From Aquitalea denitrificans (GTDB lineage Bacteria > Pseudomonadota > Gammaproteobacteria > Burkholderiales > Chromobacteriaceae), in the NCBI RefSeq assembly GCF_009856625.1, contig NZ_CP047241.1, forward strand, positions 682,001 to 746,000: a stretch of 64,000 nucleotides of DNA, read 5' to 3'. Below are positions 43,301 through 50,307 of the stretch, piece after piece. The number at the start of each line of letters is the position of its first letter. Position 1 is the stretch's first letter. Position numbers and translations under genes: made by a program. The notes beneath the pieces are model-generated. The model saw only the letters and a program-made list of their open reading frames with translations, was not told where the DNA came from and did no database searches.

Positions 43301-44242
43301 ATGCATTCCGACAAGAAAATCATCGAAGTGGTGGCCGGCGCGCTGATGCGCCCGGATGGCAGCTTCATGCTGGGTAGCCGGCCCGAGGGCAAACCTTATG
43401 CCGGCTACTGGGAATTCCCCGGTGGCAAGCTTGAGGCTGGCGAAACCGCCATGCAGGCGCTGGTACGCGAGCTGCAAGAAGAAATGGACATCACGGTGAC
43501 CCATGCTACCCCCTGGCTGACCCGCGTACATCACTACGAACATGCATCGGTACGCTTGCACTTTTTCCGGGTATGGAGCTGGCAGGGCGAGCCGCAACCG
43601 CAAGAGGGGCAACAGTTTGCCTGGCAAGCACCGGGTGAAACCAGTGTCGAGCCCATGCTGCCGGCCAACGGGCCTATCCTCAAATCCCTGCAACTGCCTG
43701 CCGTCTATGCCATCACTTGCGCTCATGAAATTGGCGTGGCCGCGCAGTTGCAAGCCTTGGCCGCTGGCCCGGCATACGGGTTGGTACAGGTGCGTGAACC
43801 GGACATGAACCGGCAGCAGTTACAGGCCTTTGTCTCCGACGTGGCTGCCATCGTGCATGCGCGCGGCGGCAAGGTGGTGGTGAATGCCGACCCGGACTGG
43901 CTGGCCGGCTGGCCGGTGGATGGCGTGCATCTGAATGGCACCCGTTTGCGGCATCTGGCACAGCGGCCGGATTTTGCCTGGGTGGGGGCGTCGGTGCATA
44001 GCGCCGCCGAGCTGCAACTGGCAGGTGAGTTGGCGCTGGATTATGCCTTGCTGGGCCATGTACAGCCTACGGCCAGTCATCCCGGCGTCACCCCGTTGGG
44101 CTGGGACGGTTTTGCAGCAGTATTGGTGGATGGCATCCCGCTACCGGTTTATGCCCTGGGTGGCCTGAAACCGCAGGATGTGGACAGCGCCCGCCAGCAT
44201 GCGGCCCACGGTGTGGCCCTGATGCGGGGAGCATGGCAATGA
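43301..44242 (+). CDS. Nudix hydrolase fused to ThiE/TenI-like domain (MutT-type)
   Basis: 313 residues. The N-terminal Nudix domain (1-130) starts KKIIEVVAGALMRPDGSFMLGSRPEGKPYAGYW-like and carries the Nudix box GGKLEAGETAMQALVRELQEEM, so 8-oxo-dGTP cleavage is likely. The C-terminal half (135-313) is a TIM-barrel of the thiamine-phosphate synthase/TenI type (GLVQVREPDM; GASVHSAAEL; YALGGLKPQDVD). The fusion is frequent in Proteobacteria; whether the second domain is enzymatic is unclear. It is coupled to the next gene by ATGA. Confidence 0.9.
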   Translation: MHSDKKIIEVVAGALMRPDGSFMLGSRPEGKPYAGYWEFPGGKLEAGETAMQALVRELQEEMDITVTHATPWLTRVHHYEHASVRLHFFRVWSWQGEPQPQEGQQFAWQAPGETSVEPMLPANGPILKSLQLPAVYAITCAHEIGVAAQLQALAAGPAYGLVQVREPDMNRQQLQAFVSDVAAIVHARGGKVVVNADPDWLAGWPVDGVHLNGTRLRHLAQRPDFAWVGASVHSAAELQLAGELALDYALLGHVQPTASHPGVTPLGWDGFAAVLVDGIPLPVYALGGLKPQDVDSARQHAAHGVALMRGAWQ

Positions 44243-44673
44243 CAATGAATCTGAAACAGAAAAAACTGCTGCTGATCGGGGTGGCTCTGCTGCTGCTGGC
44301 TGCGCTCAAGGGCGGGCTGGTGTGGTGGTATCTGCAGCACAAGCAGCAAGTCGCAGCGCCTGTTGCGTTGGCCTGTAATGCGACGCAGGGGCTATGCAGC
44401 CTCCCGGATGGGGGCAGCCTGCGTTTTGTCAGCCCACCACAAAATGGCAAGCCCTTTGTCATGCGGCTGGAGGGTGTAAGCGCAAGCGAACCTAGCGTGG
44501 AGTTTTCCATGGCGGACATGGATATGGGCTTCAACCGCTACCGCTTTGTGGCAGATGGTGCCAACTGGCAAGCCCGCATCACCCTGCCGGTATGTGTTAC
44601 CGGCAGCCGTCACTGGATTGCCACCCTGCATCTGGGGGACAAGGCTTACAGCCTGCCGTTCCAGACGCAGTAG
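44239..44673 (+). CDS. Small membrane-anchored protein of unknown function
   Basis: 144 residues from ATG 44239, which overlaps the preceding stop and lies 7 bases after GGGGAG; ATG 44233 is possible. One N-terminal membrane segment (about 9-29, LLLIGVALLLLAAL) is followed by a 110-residue periplasmic domain with three Cys. ALACNATQGLCSLPDGG and ITLPVCVTGSRHWIATLHL suggest a small beta-sandwich. Not recognised. Confidence 0.75.
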   Translation: MTMNLKQKKLLLIGVALLLLAALKGGLVWWYLQHKQQVAAPVALACNATQGLCSLPDGGSLRFVSPPQNGKPFVMRLEGVSASEPSVEFSMADMDMGFNRYRFVADGANWQARITLPVCVTGSRHWIATLHLGDKAYSLPFQTQ

Positions 44674-44696
44674 CGCAGGTATCGTTCAGCACGCAA

Positions 44697-44719
44697 AGGC
44701 TCCGGGCGGGGCCTTTTTT
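44697..44719 (+). terminator. Intrinsic terminator after the membrane protein gene
   Basis: GGCTCC (44698-44703) pairs with GGGGCC (44708-44713) around GGGC, followed by T6. Confidence 0.85.
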
Positions 44720-44748
44720 GTTGAGGGCCAAGCAAAGATCCCTTTTCC

Positions 44749-44797
44749 GTCCGCCGCGCGGAAGCGGCAATGCAAAACATCATCCGCGTGAGCGGAT
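44749..44797. repeat. REP-like double hairpin, copy 1
   Basis: CCGCCGCGCGGAAGCGG, a spacer, then ATCCGC-GTGA-GCGGAT. The same two-hairpin unit recurs at 45376, 46649 and 46786 with one or two base changes, so it is a local repeat family. Confidence 0.8.
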
Positions 44798-44865
44798 TTT
44801 CATCACAGATTTCCCTTTTAAAATCAAAGGAGAAGACATCTTCGCGGGTCTCGCCCCGCCGTCGA

Positions 44866-44900
44866 GGTACTTTGCTTTTGCTTCGCCAAAAGAAAGTACC
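44866..44900. repeat. Long inverted repeat typical of dispersed proteobacterial elements
   Basis: GGTACTTTGCTTTTG pairs with CAAAAGAAAGTACC around CTTCGC with one mismatch region. It continues into AAAGAAAAGGCGACCCG, a string I know from dispersed intergenic elements of beta- and gammaproteobacteria. The following GC-rich DNA up to about 45085 shows no gene; the frames open there are products of base composition. Confidence 0.6.
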
Positions 44901-45089
44901 CAAAGAAAAGGCGACCCGCAGCGCGTCGAATTCCCGCCCCAGCCATGCCGCTCAGGGCGCGGCCGGAACTTGCGGCGCGCTACCGTCGCGCCGCTTCGGA
45001 CAGCCGACCGCTTAAGACCCTGAGCGGCACGTCTGCGTCGGCTCGCGCTGACGGGAGTGGGACCGCGCCGGGTTTGTACTCACCACCTT

Positions 45090-45150
45090 TAAAAGCCGTG
45101 GGATTCGAACCCACAACCCGGTCGGATAAAACCGGATTCTTTTACCTTTT
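45090..45150 (-). other. tRNA-like 3' fragment
   Basis: On the minus strand 45114-45098 is a perfect T-arm (GTGGG-TTCGAAT-CCCAC) followed by GGCTTTTA, which looks like a 3' acceptor strand. Before it CCGGT/ACCGG resembles an anticodon stem but with an 8-base loop. No D-arm or 5' acceptor strand and no CCA are seen. It is a fragment or mimic, not a functional tRNA; it may be a remnant of an integration event. Confidence 0.45.
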
Positions 45151-45165
45151 CACATCACTTCCATC

Positions 45166-45421
45166 GTACCGACGCCACCCTTGGCTCCGTCAAGCATGCC
45201 GACGGGTGGCCGGGGCGAGGTGTTAAGCGCCTGCCCTGTCTGAGCGATTTGACGTTAGCAAATCGCGAGTTCAGGCGCGCCTCGCTCCGGTCGGGCCCTG
45301 TCGGGCAGCCGCAGGCCATGCTTGTGGGGTGGCCTTGGAGGTGAAGGAGGGCTTGGCCAGGCAAGCCCTCTTTCCCGTCCGCCGCGCGGAAGCGGCGTGG
45401 AAAACATCATCCGCGCAGCGG
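45166..45421. repeat. 257-bp direct repeat, copy 1
   Basis: Starts GTACCGACGCCACCC and ends in a REP-like double hairpin. Nearly identical to 46439-46695, with about a dozen differences by eye. It contains GATTTG-ACGTTAG-CAAATC and other hairpins. Open frames within it are conserved only because the repeat is. The BRO-N pseudogene ends 9 bp away. Confidence 0.87.
45376..45421. repeat. REP-like double hairpin, copy 2
   Basis: The 3' end of the 257-bp repeat copy 1. Same layout as copy 1, with GTGG in the spacer and CGCAGCGG in the second hairpin. Confidence 0.75.
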
Positions 45422-45429
45422 ACTCCCAC

Positions 45430-46110
45430 TCAACCCGCCTGCATCACCCGCCGGGCCTGGCGCTGCAAACGGCCACGCAGTTGCTGATGACACGCCGTCG
45501 CCAGCACTAACAGCTCGCCATTATCCGCGGCGATACCCTGTGGCGTGGCAATCTGCTGCGCCAGCGCCTGCAAGGGCGTGGCCGAACTGTTCAGCCCCAG
45601 CAAGCGACCATGCGCATGGCGCAAAGGGTGGTCCGGCGTGTAATCCAGCGTCAGCAACCAGTGCGAATGCTGCCAGCGCATACCCTGCGTCAATACCGCC
45701 TGCAACACCGCATGGCTCACCTGCACCCCGGCCTCCGCCGCCAGTGCCAGAGCCTGCTCCCAACGTGGGGCAGCGGGTGGCAACTGCGCCAGCGCGGGCA
45801 GCAGCTCGCTGTTCAATCAGTTACGCAGCTGCCGTGCCAGTGGTTTGCCGCTGCGACGCAAGACGCGCAGCAGGGCGGTGGCAAGCCAGCACTCTGGCTG
45901 TTCATCGCCAACCGGGGCGATACCGGTGTTGGGATCGGCGCTCAGTAATTGCTGGATACGACGTCCCAGCCGACGGCCAATGACGGCCAGTACATCGCCG
46001 CTGTACAGCCACCATTGGCCGTCGTGGTGCAGCACATGCAGTGGTTTGCCGTGGTAGTAGAAGCAAAGGGGAGGGGGATGTTGGGGATGCGAAGGGGGTT
46101 GTTTGGTCAT
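45430..46110 (-). pseudogene. BRO-N domain (phage antirepressor-type) gene with in-frame TGA
   Basis: A single reading frame from ATG 46110 (AGAAGG upstream) to 45430 is interrupted only by TGA at 45819-45817. The 97 residues before it (YYHGKPLHVLHHDGQWWLYSGDVLAVIG; ECWLATALLRVLRRSGKPLARQLRN) form a BRO-N fold. The next residues LNSELLPALAQL continue the conserved RNW-L-EVLPAL motif, so the TGA replaces a conserved Trp (TGG). The 128 residues after it are also intact. A recent nonsense change or UGA read-through fits; two separate genes is unlikely. BRO-N proteins are found in phages and mobile elements as DNA-binding regulators. Confidence 0.78.
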
Positions 46111-46438
46111 GGAAATGGCCTTCTGTTGAGTCGTTGAAAGTTACCCCTGTTGAGAGGGTGGTCAGGCACTTCAACACCGCCAACAGTAACGGCCCGCAGT
46201 TTTTCCCGGTTACCCGGGTATTGCATGGCTGCGCGCTACCCGACCATAGGCTGTGCATTGTCTACAAAAACAGACAATGACAAAACCGATGGACGTAGAA
46301 ATGCCGCAAGACTAACGGATGCGGCAGCCGCTGTTGAGGGTGTGTTGAGCACCAGCGGCACACTGTAGCGATGGGGGGAGGGGGTGGAAACTGCTCGAAG
46401 GGGAAGGTGAGCAGGACCTTGCTTGCCGGGAAACTACT
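46111..46438. other. Region upstream of the BRO-N gene
   Basis: 328 bp without a credible gene. It must contain the BRO-N promoter on the minus strand. TTTCCCGGTTACCCGGGTA near 46201-46220 contains a short inverted repeat (CCCGG/CCGGG). Nothing else recognisable. Confidence 0.4.
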
Positions 46439-46695
46439 GTACCGACGCCACCCTTGGCCCCGTCAAGCATGCCGACGGGAGGCCGGGGCGAGGTGTTAAG
46501 CGCCTGTCCTGTCTGAGCGATTTGACGTTAGCAAATCGCGAGTTCAGGCGCGCCTCGCTCCGGGCGGGACCTGTCGGGCAGCCGCAGGCATGCTTGCGGG
46601 GTGGCCTTGGAGGTGAAGGAGGGCTTGGCCAGGCAAGCCCTCTTTCCCGTCCGCCGCGCGGGAGCGGCATGGAAAACATCATCCGCGTAGCGGAT
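46439..46695. repeat. 257-bp direct repeat, copy 2
   Basis: Direct copy of 45166-45421 with the same ends (GTACCGACG to GCGGAT). The two copies bracket the BRO-N gene and its upstream region, a period of about 1.27 kb. No target-site duplication was seen at the ends. Confidence 0.87.
46649..46695. repeat. REP-like double hairpin, copy 3
   Basis: 3' end of the 257-bp repeat copy 2; GGGAGCGGCATGG and ATCCGCGTAGCGGAT. Confidence 0.75.
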
Positions 46696-46761
46696 ACAAA
46701 CCTGTATTTACTACGTAGCTGCAATCGGCCCCCGACCGGTGCTCATAGTCAGAGAAGCACT

Positions 46762-46832
46762 GTACCGACGTTGCTCCATTCCCTGCCCGCCGCGCGGAAG
46801 CGGCATGTAAACCATCATCCGCGTGAGCGGAT
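46762..46832. repeat. Internally deleted copy of the 257-bp repeat with REP copy 4
   Basis: Begins GTACCGACG like the full repeat, lacks the middle, and ends in the double hairpin (46786-46832). A short derivative with both ends kept is what MITE-like elements produce. The rest of 46833-46874 leads into ubiA without features. Confidence 0.65.
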
Positions 46833-46874
46833 TCCCGACCAGCCATAACACCGCCCAGCTGCCCGGCTACATCA

Positions 46875-47747
46875 TCACTTCAACAAATAGCTCAGCACGA
46901 TGCCTGCCATCAGCACCGCACCGACGCGGTTATTGTCCAGAAAAGCCTTGAAGCACAGCCCGCGGTCGCGGGTGCGGATTTCCAGATACTGCTTGGCAAT
47001 CAAGCCCAGGCTGATGACCAGCGCGGCAAAGAAGGGCCAGCCCAGGCTCAGGTGCAGGCCGATGCCGGTCATCATGATGATGAACACGGCATGGCACAGC
47101 ATGATGCCGGTGACGTCGTGATCGCCAAAGGTGATGGCTGAGGTCTTGATGCCGATTTTCAGGTCATCCGGCTTGTCGGCCATGGCATAGGCGGTGTCGT
47201 AAGCCACGGTCCAGAAGGCATTGGCCACCAGCAGCAGCCAGGCCAGCGCGGGAACGTGATTGTTGAGCGCGGCAAAGGCCATCGGAATGCCAAAAGAAAA
47301 GGCAATGCCCAGATAAGCCTGTGGCATGGGGAAGAAGCGCTTGGTAAAGGGGTAGCTGGCGGCTACGAAAACGGCTGGCACGCTCATCAGCCAGGTCAGC
47401 TGGTTGAGCGGCAAAATCAGCAGGAAGGAGAGAATGGCCAGCACCAGGGCCAGCAGCAACGCTTCACGCTCGGTCACCGCGCCACGGGCAAACGGGCGTT
47501 GGCTGGTGCGCTCCACATGCATGTCGTAGTGGCGGTCGGCATAGTCGTTGATGACGCAGCCGGCCGAGCGCATCAGGAAGGTGCCCAGTACGAAAATCAG
47601 CACCACCAGCGGGTCCGGCTTGCCATTGCCGGCTATCCACAGCCCCCACAGGGTAGGCCACAGCAGCAGCAAGGTGCCGATAGGCTTGTCCATGCGCATC
47701 AGCTGCTTGTAAACGGTGTAGCGATCTTTCAGGGCGTGCAATGTCAT
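46875..47747 (-). CDS. ubiA: 4-hydroxybenzoate polyprenyltransferase
   Basis: 290 residues from ATG 47747, which overlaps the ubiC stop by ATGA. It attaches the polyprenyl tail to 4-hydroxybenzoate in ubiquinone synthesis, in the inner membrane. The first Asp motif is SAGCVINDYADRHYD and the second DKPDDLKIGIKTSA. Eight to nine membrane helices. Confidence 0.96.
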   Translation of the reverse strand: MTLHALKDRYTVYKQLMRMDKPIGTLLLLWPTLWGLWIAGNGKPDPLVVLIFVLGTFLMRSAGCVINDYADRHYDMHVERTSQRPFARGAVTEREALLLALVLAILSFLLILPLNQLTWLMSVPAVFVAASYPFTKRFFPMPQAYLGIAFSFGIPMAFAALNNHVPALAWLLLVANAFWTVAYDTAYAMADKPDDLKIGIKTSAITFGDHDVTGIMLCHAVFIIMMTGIGLHLSLGWPFFAALVISLGLIAKQYLEIRTRDRGLCFKAFLDNNRVGAVLMAGIVLSYLLK

Positions 47748-48274
47748 CGGGCAAAGTCTTTCAGGGCGGGCAGGAACACCTCGCATACCACCATGGGAGC
47801 GTCATCCAGCACAAAGCGGCAGCGGCGTGCCGTCAGGCTGTCAGCCTCGGCCTCACTGGCCTGATGCAGCGGATGGGTGCTGTCCAGTTGCCGGTAATGC
47901 AGGGCAGCGCGCTGCAGTTGCGGCAGGCCGCCAAACAGGGTGAAGCCCAGCGAGCGGCTGCCACGGTCCAGAATCGGCTGCCATACCGGGCAGTCCAGCC
48001 GGGCGATGCTGCGGGCATAGACCACCGGGGTGTCATCCAGGGTAAGCCGGACATGGCGGGCGTAGAGCGGGCTGCCGGCTGGGAGGCCTAGCAGTATCGC
48101 TTCATCCGGGTGGGCCGTGCTTGCTCCCTGAAACAGGAGCTGTACGCCAAAGCGGTGGCCGGTGGCCATCAACCGTTCGGTGAGCGAGCCGGGCTCGGAG
48201 ACAAAACCAAGCAGGGCCGGTGCCAGTGCGGGTGGCTGGAGCAGCCAGTGCGAATCCTCAATCATGGCGCGCAT
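47744..48274 (-). CDS. ubiC: Chorismate pyruvate-lyase
   Basis: 176 residues; makes 4-hydroxybenzoate from chorismate, the substrate of UbiA encoded next. DSHWLLQ at the start, ARHVRLTLDDTPVVYARS with the active-site Arg, and PMVVCEVFLP with the conserved Glu. Starts at ATG 48274 or 48265; neither has a clear ribosome site. Confidence 0.92.
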   Translation of the reverse strand: MRAMIEDSHWLLQPPALAPALLGFVSEPGSLTERLMATGHRFGVQLLFQGASTAHPDEAILLGLPAGSPLYARHVRLTLDDTPVVYARSIARLDCPVWQPILDRGSRSLGFTLFGGLPQLQRAALHYRQLDSTHPLHQASEAEADSLTARRCRFVLDDAPMVVCEVFLPALKDFAR

Positions 48275-48437
48275 TATGCCAAAGCCCGGTGCCGCTTGTC
48301 CTGTTTGTCACCTGTAATACGACAATGGGCTTGTCTGTTTATTTCACCGGCGGGCAGCGGCAGGTATGATGAAAGCCCCGTGTCCTTGCCCACTGCCAGA
48401 CTTGTGGCGGCCAGTTGCCGCAAGCGGAATGACAATC

Positions 48438-48794
48438 ATGATTGAAACCCTGTTGTGGCTGGTAGGCTACCAGCTGGCTGGAGAACTGATCAGCCGCACT
48501 TTTTCCTTGCCCTTGCCTGGCCCGGTGCTGGGCATGCTGTTGCTGTTTGCCACCCTGGCCTTGCGCAAATCCGTACCGGAAAGCATGAAGCAGAATGTGC
48601 CGCGCTTTCTGTCGCATCTGTCACTGCTGTTCATTCCGGCTGGGGCCGCCGTGCTGGCCTACCGTGACTTGCTGGCCGGTTTCGGCTGGCAGCTGATTGT
48701 GGTGCTGGTGCTGTCCACCACGCTGACCCTGCTGCTGCCCGGCCTGTTGCTCAAGCTGCTGCTGGCGCGCCATCGACATCAGGAGGGCGCATGA
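48438..48794 (+). CDS. CidA/LrgA-family membrane protein
   Basis: 118 residues from ATG 48438 (ATG 48429 is an alternative), about four membrane helices. YQLAGELISRTFSLPLPGPVLGMLLLFATL is the family signature. Holin-like members affect murein hydrolase activity and cell lysis or export of small metabolites. It overlaps the LrgB-type gene, the usual pairing. Confidence 0.9.
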   Translation: MIETLLWLVGYQLAGELISRTFSLPLPGPVLGMLLLFATLALRKSVPESMKQNVPRFLSHLSLLFIPAGAAVLAYRDLLAGFGWQLIVVLVLSTTLTLLLPGLLLKLLLARHRHQEGA

Positions 48795-49504
48795 ATACCG
48801 ATGCAGCCATGAGCGTGATCCGCACCTCGCCCTTGACCGGGGTGTTTGTCACCTTGCTGGCCTACAAGCTGGCGGTGCTGTTCAACCGCCGCTGCAAGGG
48901 GCATCCCTTGTCCAATCCGGTGCTGATCGGCGTGCTGCTGCTGCTGGCCTGGTTGCTGGCTACCGGCACCGGCTACCGCGATTACATGAAGGGCGGGGTG
49001 ATGGTGCAGATGCTGCTGGGCCCGGCCACGGTGGCACTGGCCGTGCCGCTGTATGGCAATCTGTCCCGGCTGAAGCGTGCAGCCGGCCCCCTGGCCATTA
49101 CCATCGGGTTTGGTGGCCTGGTGGGCATTGTGAGTGCGGTGGGGGTGGGCTGGCTGCTGCAATTGCCGCAGCAGGTGTTGCTGTCGCTGACTACCCGTGC
49201 GGTCACCACGCCGATTGCCATGAGTGTGTCGCAGGGCATCGGCGGTATTCCGGAGTTGTCGGCCATGTTTGTCATCCTGTCCGGCATTTTCGGTGCGGTC
49301 ATTGTCAAACCCCTGTTTGGCCTGCTGGGGCTGCGCGACGATATGGTGCTGGGGACGGCAACCGGGATCTCCGCCCACGGCATTGGCACGGCCAGGGTGT
49401 TTCAACTGTCGGAAACGGCGGGTGCCTTTGCTGGCCTCGCCATGGGGTTGAACGGTGTGGTGACGGCCATTCTGGTGCCGTTGCTGGCACCCTTTCTGCA
49501 TTAG
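48791..49504 (+). CDS. LrgB/CidB-family membrane protein
   Basis: 237 residues, ATGA-coupled to the LrgA-type gene. LSNPVLIGVLL, LGPATVALAVPLYGN, TTRAVTTPIAMSVSQGIGGIPELSA and GTATGISAHGIGTARVF are typical of LrgB proteins such as E. coli YohK. Likely forms a membrane complex with its partner; possible pyruvate or glycolate transport or autolysis control. Confidence 0.92.
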   Translation: MNTDAAMSVIRTSPLTGVFVTLLAYKLAVLFNRRCKGHPLSNPVLIGVLLLLAWLLATGTGYRDYMKGGVMVQMLLGPATVALAVPLYGNLSRLKRAAGPLAITIGFGGLVGIVSAVGVGWLLQLPQQVLLSLTTRAVTTPIAMSVSQGIGGIPELSAMFVILSGIFGAVIVKPLFGLLGLRDDMVLGTATGISAHGIGTARVFQLSETAGAFAGLAMGLNGVVTAILVPLLAPFLH

Positions 49505-49664
49505 CACCAGGCTGGGGGCTAGGTGTTTGTCCGACATGTGGCTGACACACGGCTGGTGTAGGCTGCCGCACAGCCAAGCTGCTGTAGCGGGTATAAGCTG
49601 CTGTACAGAGAGGCGACTCCGCCTTATCGTGGCGCAGCACCAACAACAATAACGGAGGTGAATG

Positions 49665-50129
49665 ATGGATCTGATTCTGTGGCGCCATGCCGAAGCGGAA
49701 GAGGGGTCGGATGATCTAGCGCGCGCACTGACGCGTCGTGGCCAGCAGCAGGCCAGCCAGATGGCCGCTTGGCTGCGCGACCGTCTGCCGCGCGATTTTA
49801 TCTTGCTGGCATCCGAGGCCAAGCGCTCGCAGCAGACCGCTGCGCTGCTGAGCAAGCGTTATACCGTACTGCCGGAACTGAACCCGGATGCCTCGATTGA
49901 GGCGGTGATGCAGGCGGTCAACTGGCCCGAGGCGGGCAAAACCATCGTGCTGGTGGGGCATCAGCCCTATATCGGGCGTTTGTCCGCTCAGTTGCTGGGT
50001 GAGCAGCCCTTGTTGTGGAGCGTGAAAAAAGGTGCGGTCTGGTGGCTGAGCCATCGCGTTCGCCACGATCTGGAGCAAGTACGCCTGAAGGTGATGATGA
50101 CGCCGAGCATGCTGACACCTGGAGAGTGA
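49665..50129 (+). CDS. sixA: Phosphohistidine phosphatase SixA
   Basis: 154 residues from ATG 49665, 6 bases after GGAGG; ATG 49662 is also possible. Histidine phosphatase fold with LILWRHAEAE (phosphorylated His) and VGHQPYIG (second His). In E. coli SixA removes phosphate from histidine of HPt or PTS proteins. Single gene, followed by a terminator. Confidence 0.92.
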   Translation: MDLILWRHAEAEEGSDDLARALTRRGQQQASQMAAWLRDRLPRDFILLASEAKRSQQTAALLSKRYTVLPELNPDASIEAVMQAVNWPEAGKTIVLVGHQPYIGRLSAQLLGEQPLLWSVKKGAVWWLSHRVRHDLEQVRLKVMMTPSMLTPGE

Positions 50130-50146
50130 ATAATCCGGTTTGCGCA

Positions 50147-50172
50147 AAACCCGCCCAGATGGCGGGTTTTTT
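50147..50172 (+). terminator. Intrinsic terminator after sixA
   Basis: AAACCCGCC pairs with GGCGGGTTT around CAGAT, followed by T run to 50172. Confidence 0.9.
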
Positions 50173-50184
50173 ATTGTGCAGCAG

Positions 50185-50210
50185 AAAAAGAGGGCTCCCA
50201 AAGGAGCCCT
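50185..50210 (-). terminator. Intrinsic terminator of metE
   Basis: AGGGCTCC (50191-50198) and GGAGCCCT (50203-50210) pair around CAAA. On the minus strand it is followed by CTTTTT, 98 bp after the metE stop. Confidence 0.87.
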
Positions 50211-50307
50211 TGATCAGCGGGTACCAAGCGGGCCGGAGCGGGCCCTGAGAGAGAGTCTTGGTAAGCAAATACTAAAAATACTTTTTACAAATTGCAATAG
50301 ATGGTGG

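Noticed and set aside
45090..45150. Functional tRNA gene on the minus strand
   Set aside because: Only the T-arm and acceptor tail are convincing; D-arm, 5' acceptor strand and a 7-base anticodon loop are missing.
44592..45226. Several overlapping plus-strand frames of 75-145 codons
   Set aside because: Pro/Arg/Ser-rich products of GC-rich repeat DNA without ribosome sites.
45155..45364. Small frames within the 257-bp repeats
   Set aside because: They persist only because the repeat is conserved; no ribosome site and no protein-like features.
44749..46832. CRISPR array
   Set aside because: Only four repeat units, unevenly spaced by 47 to over 1000 bp, with internal hairpins; no cas genes.
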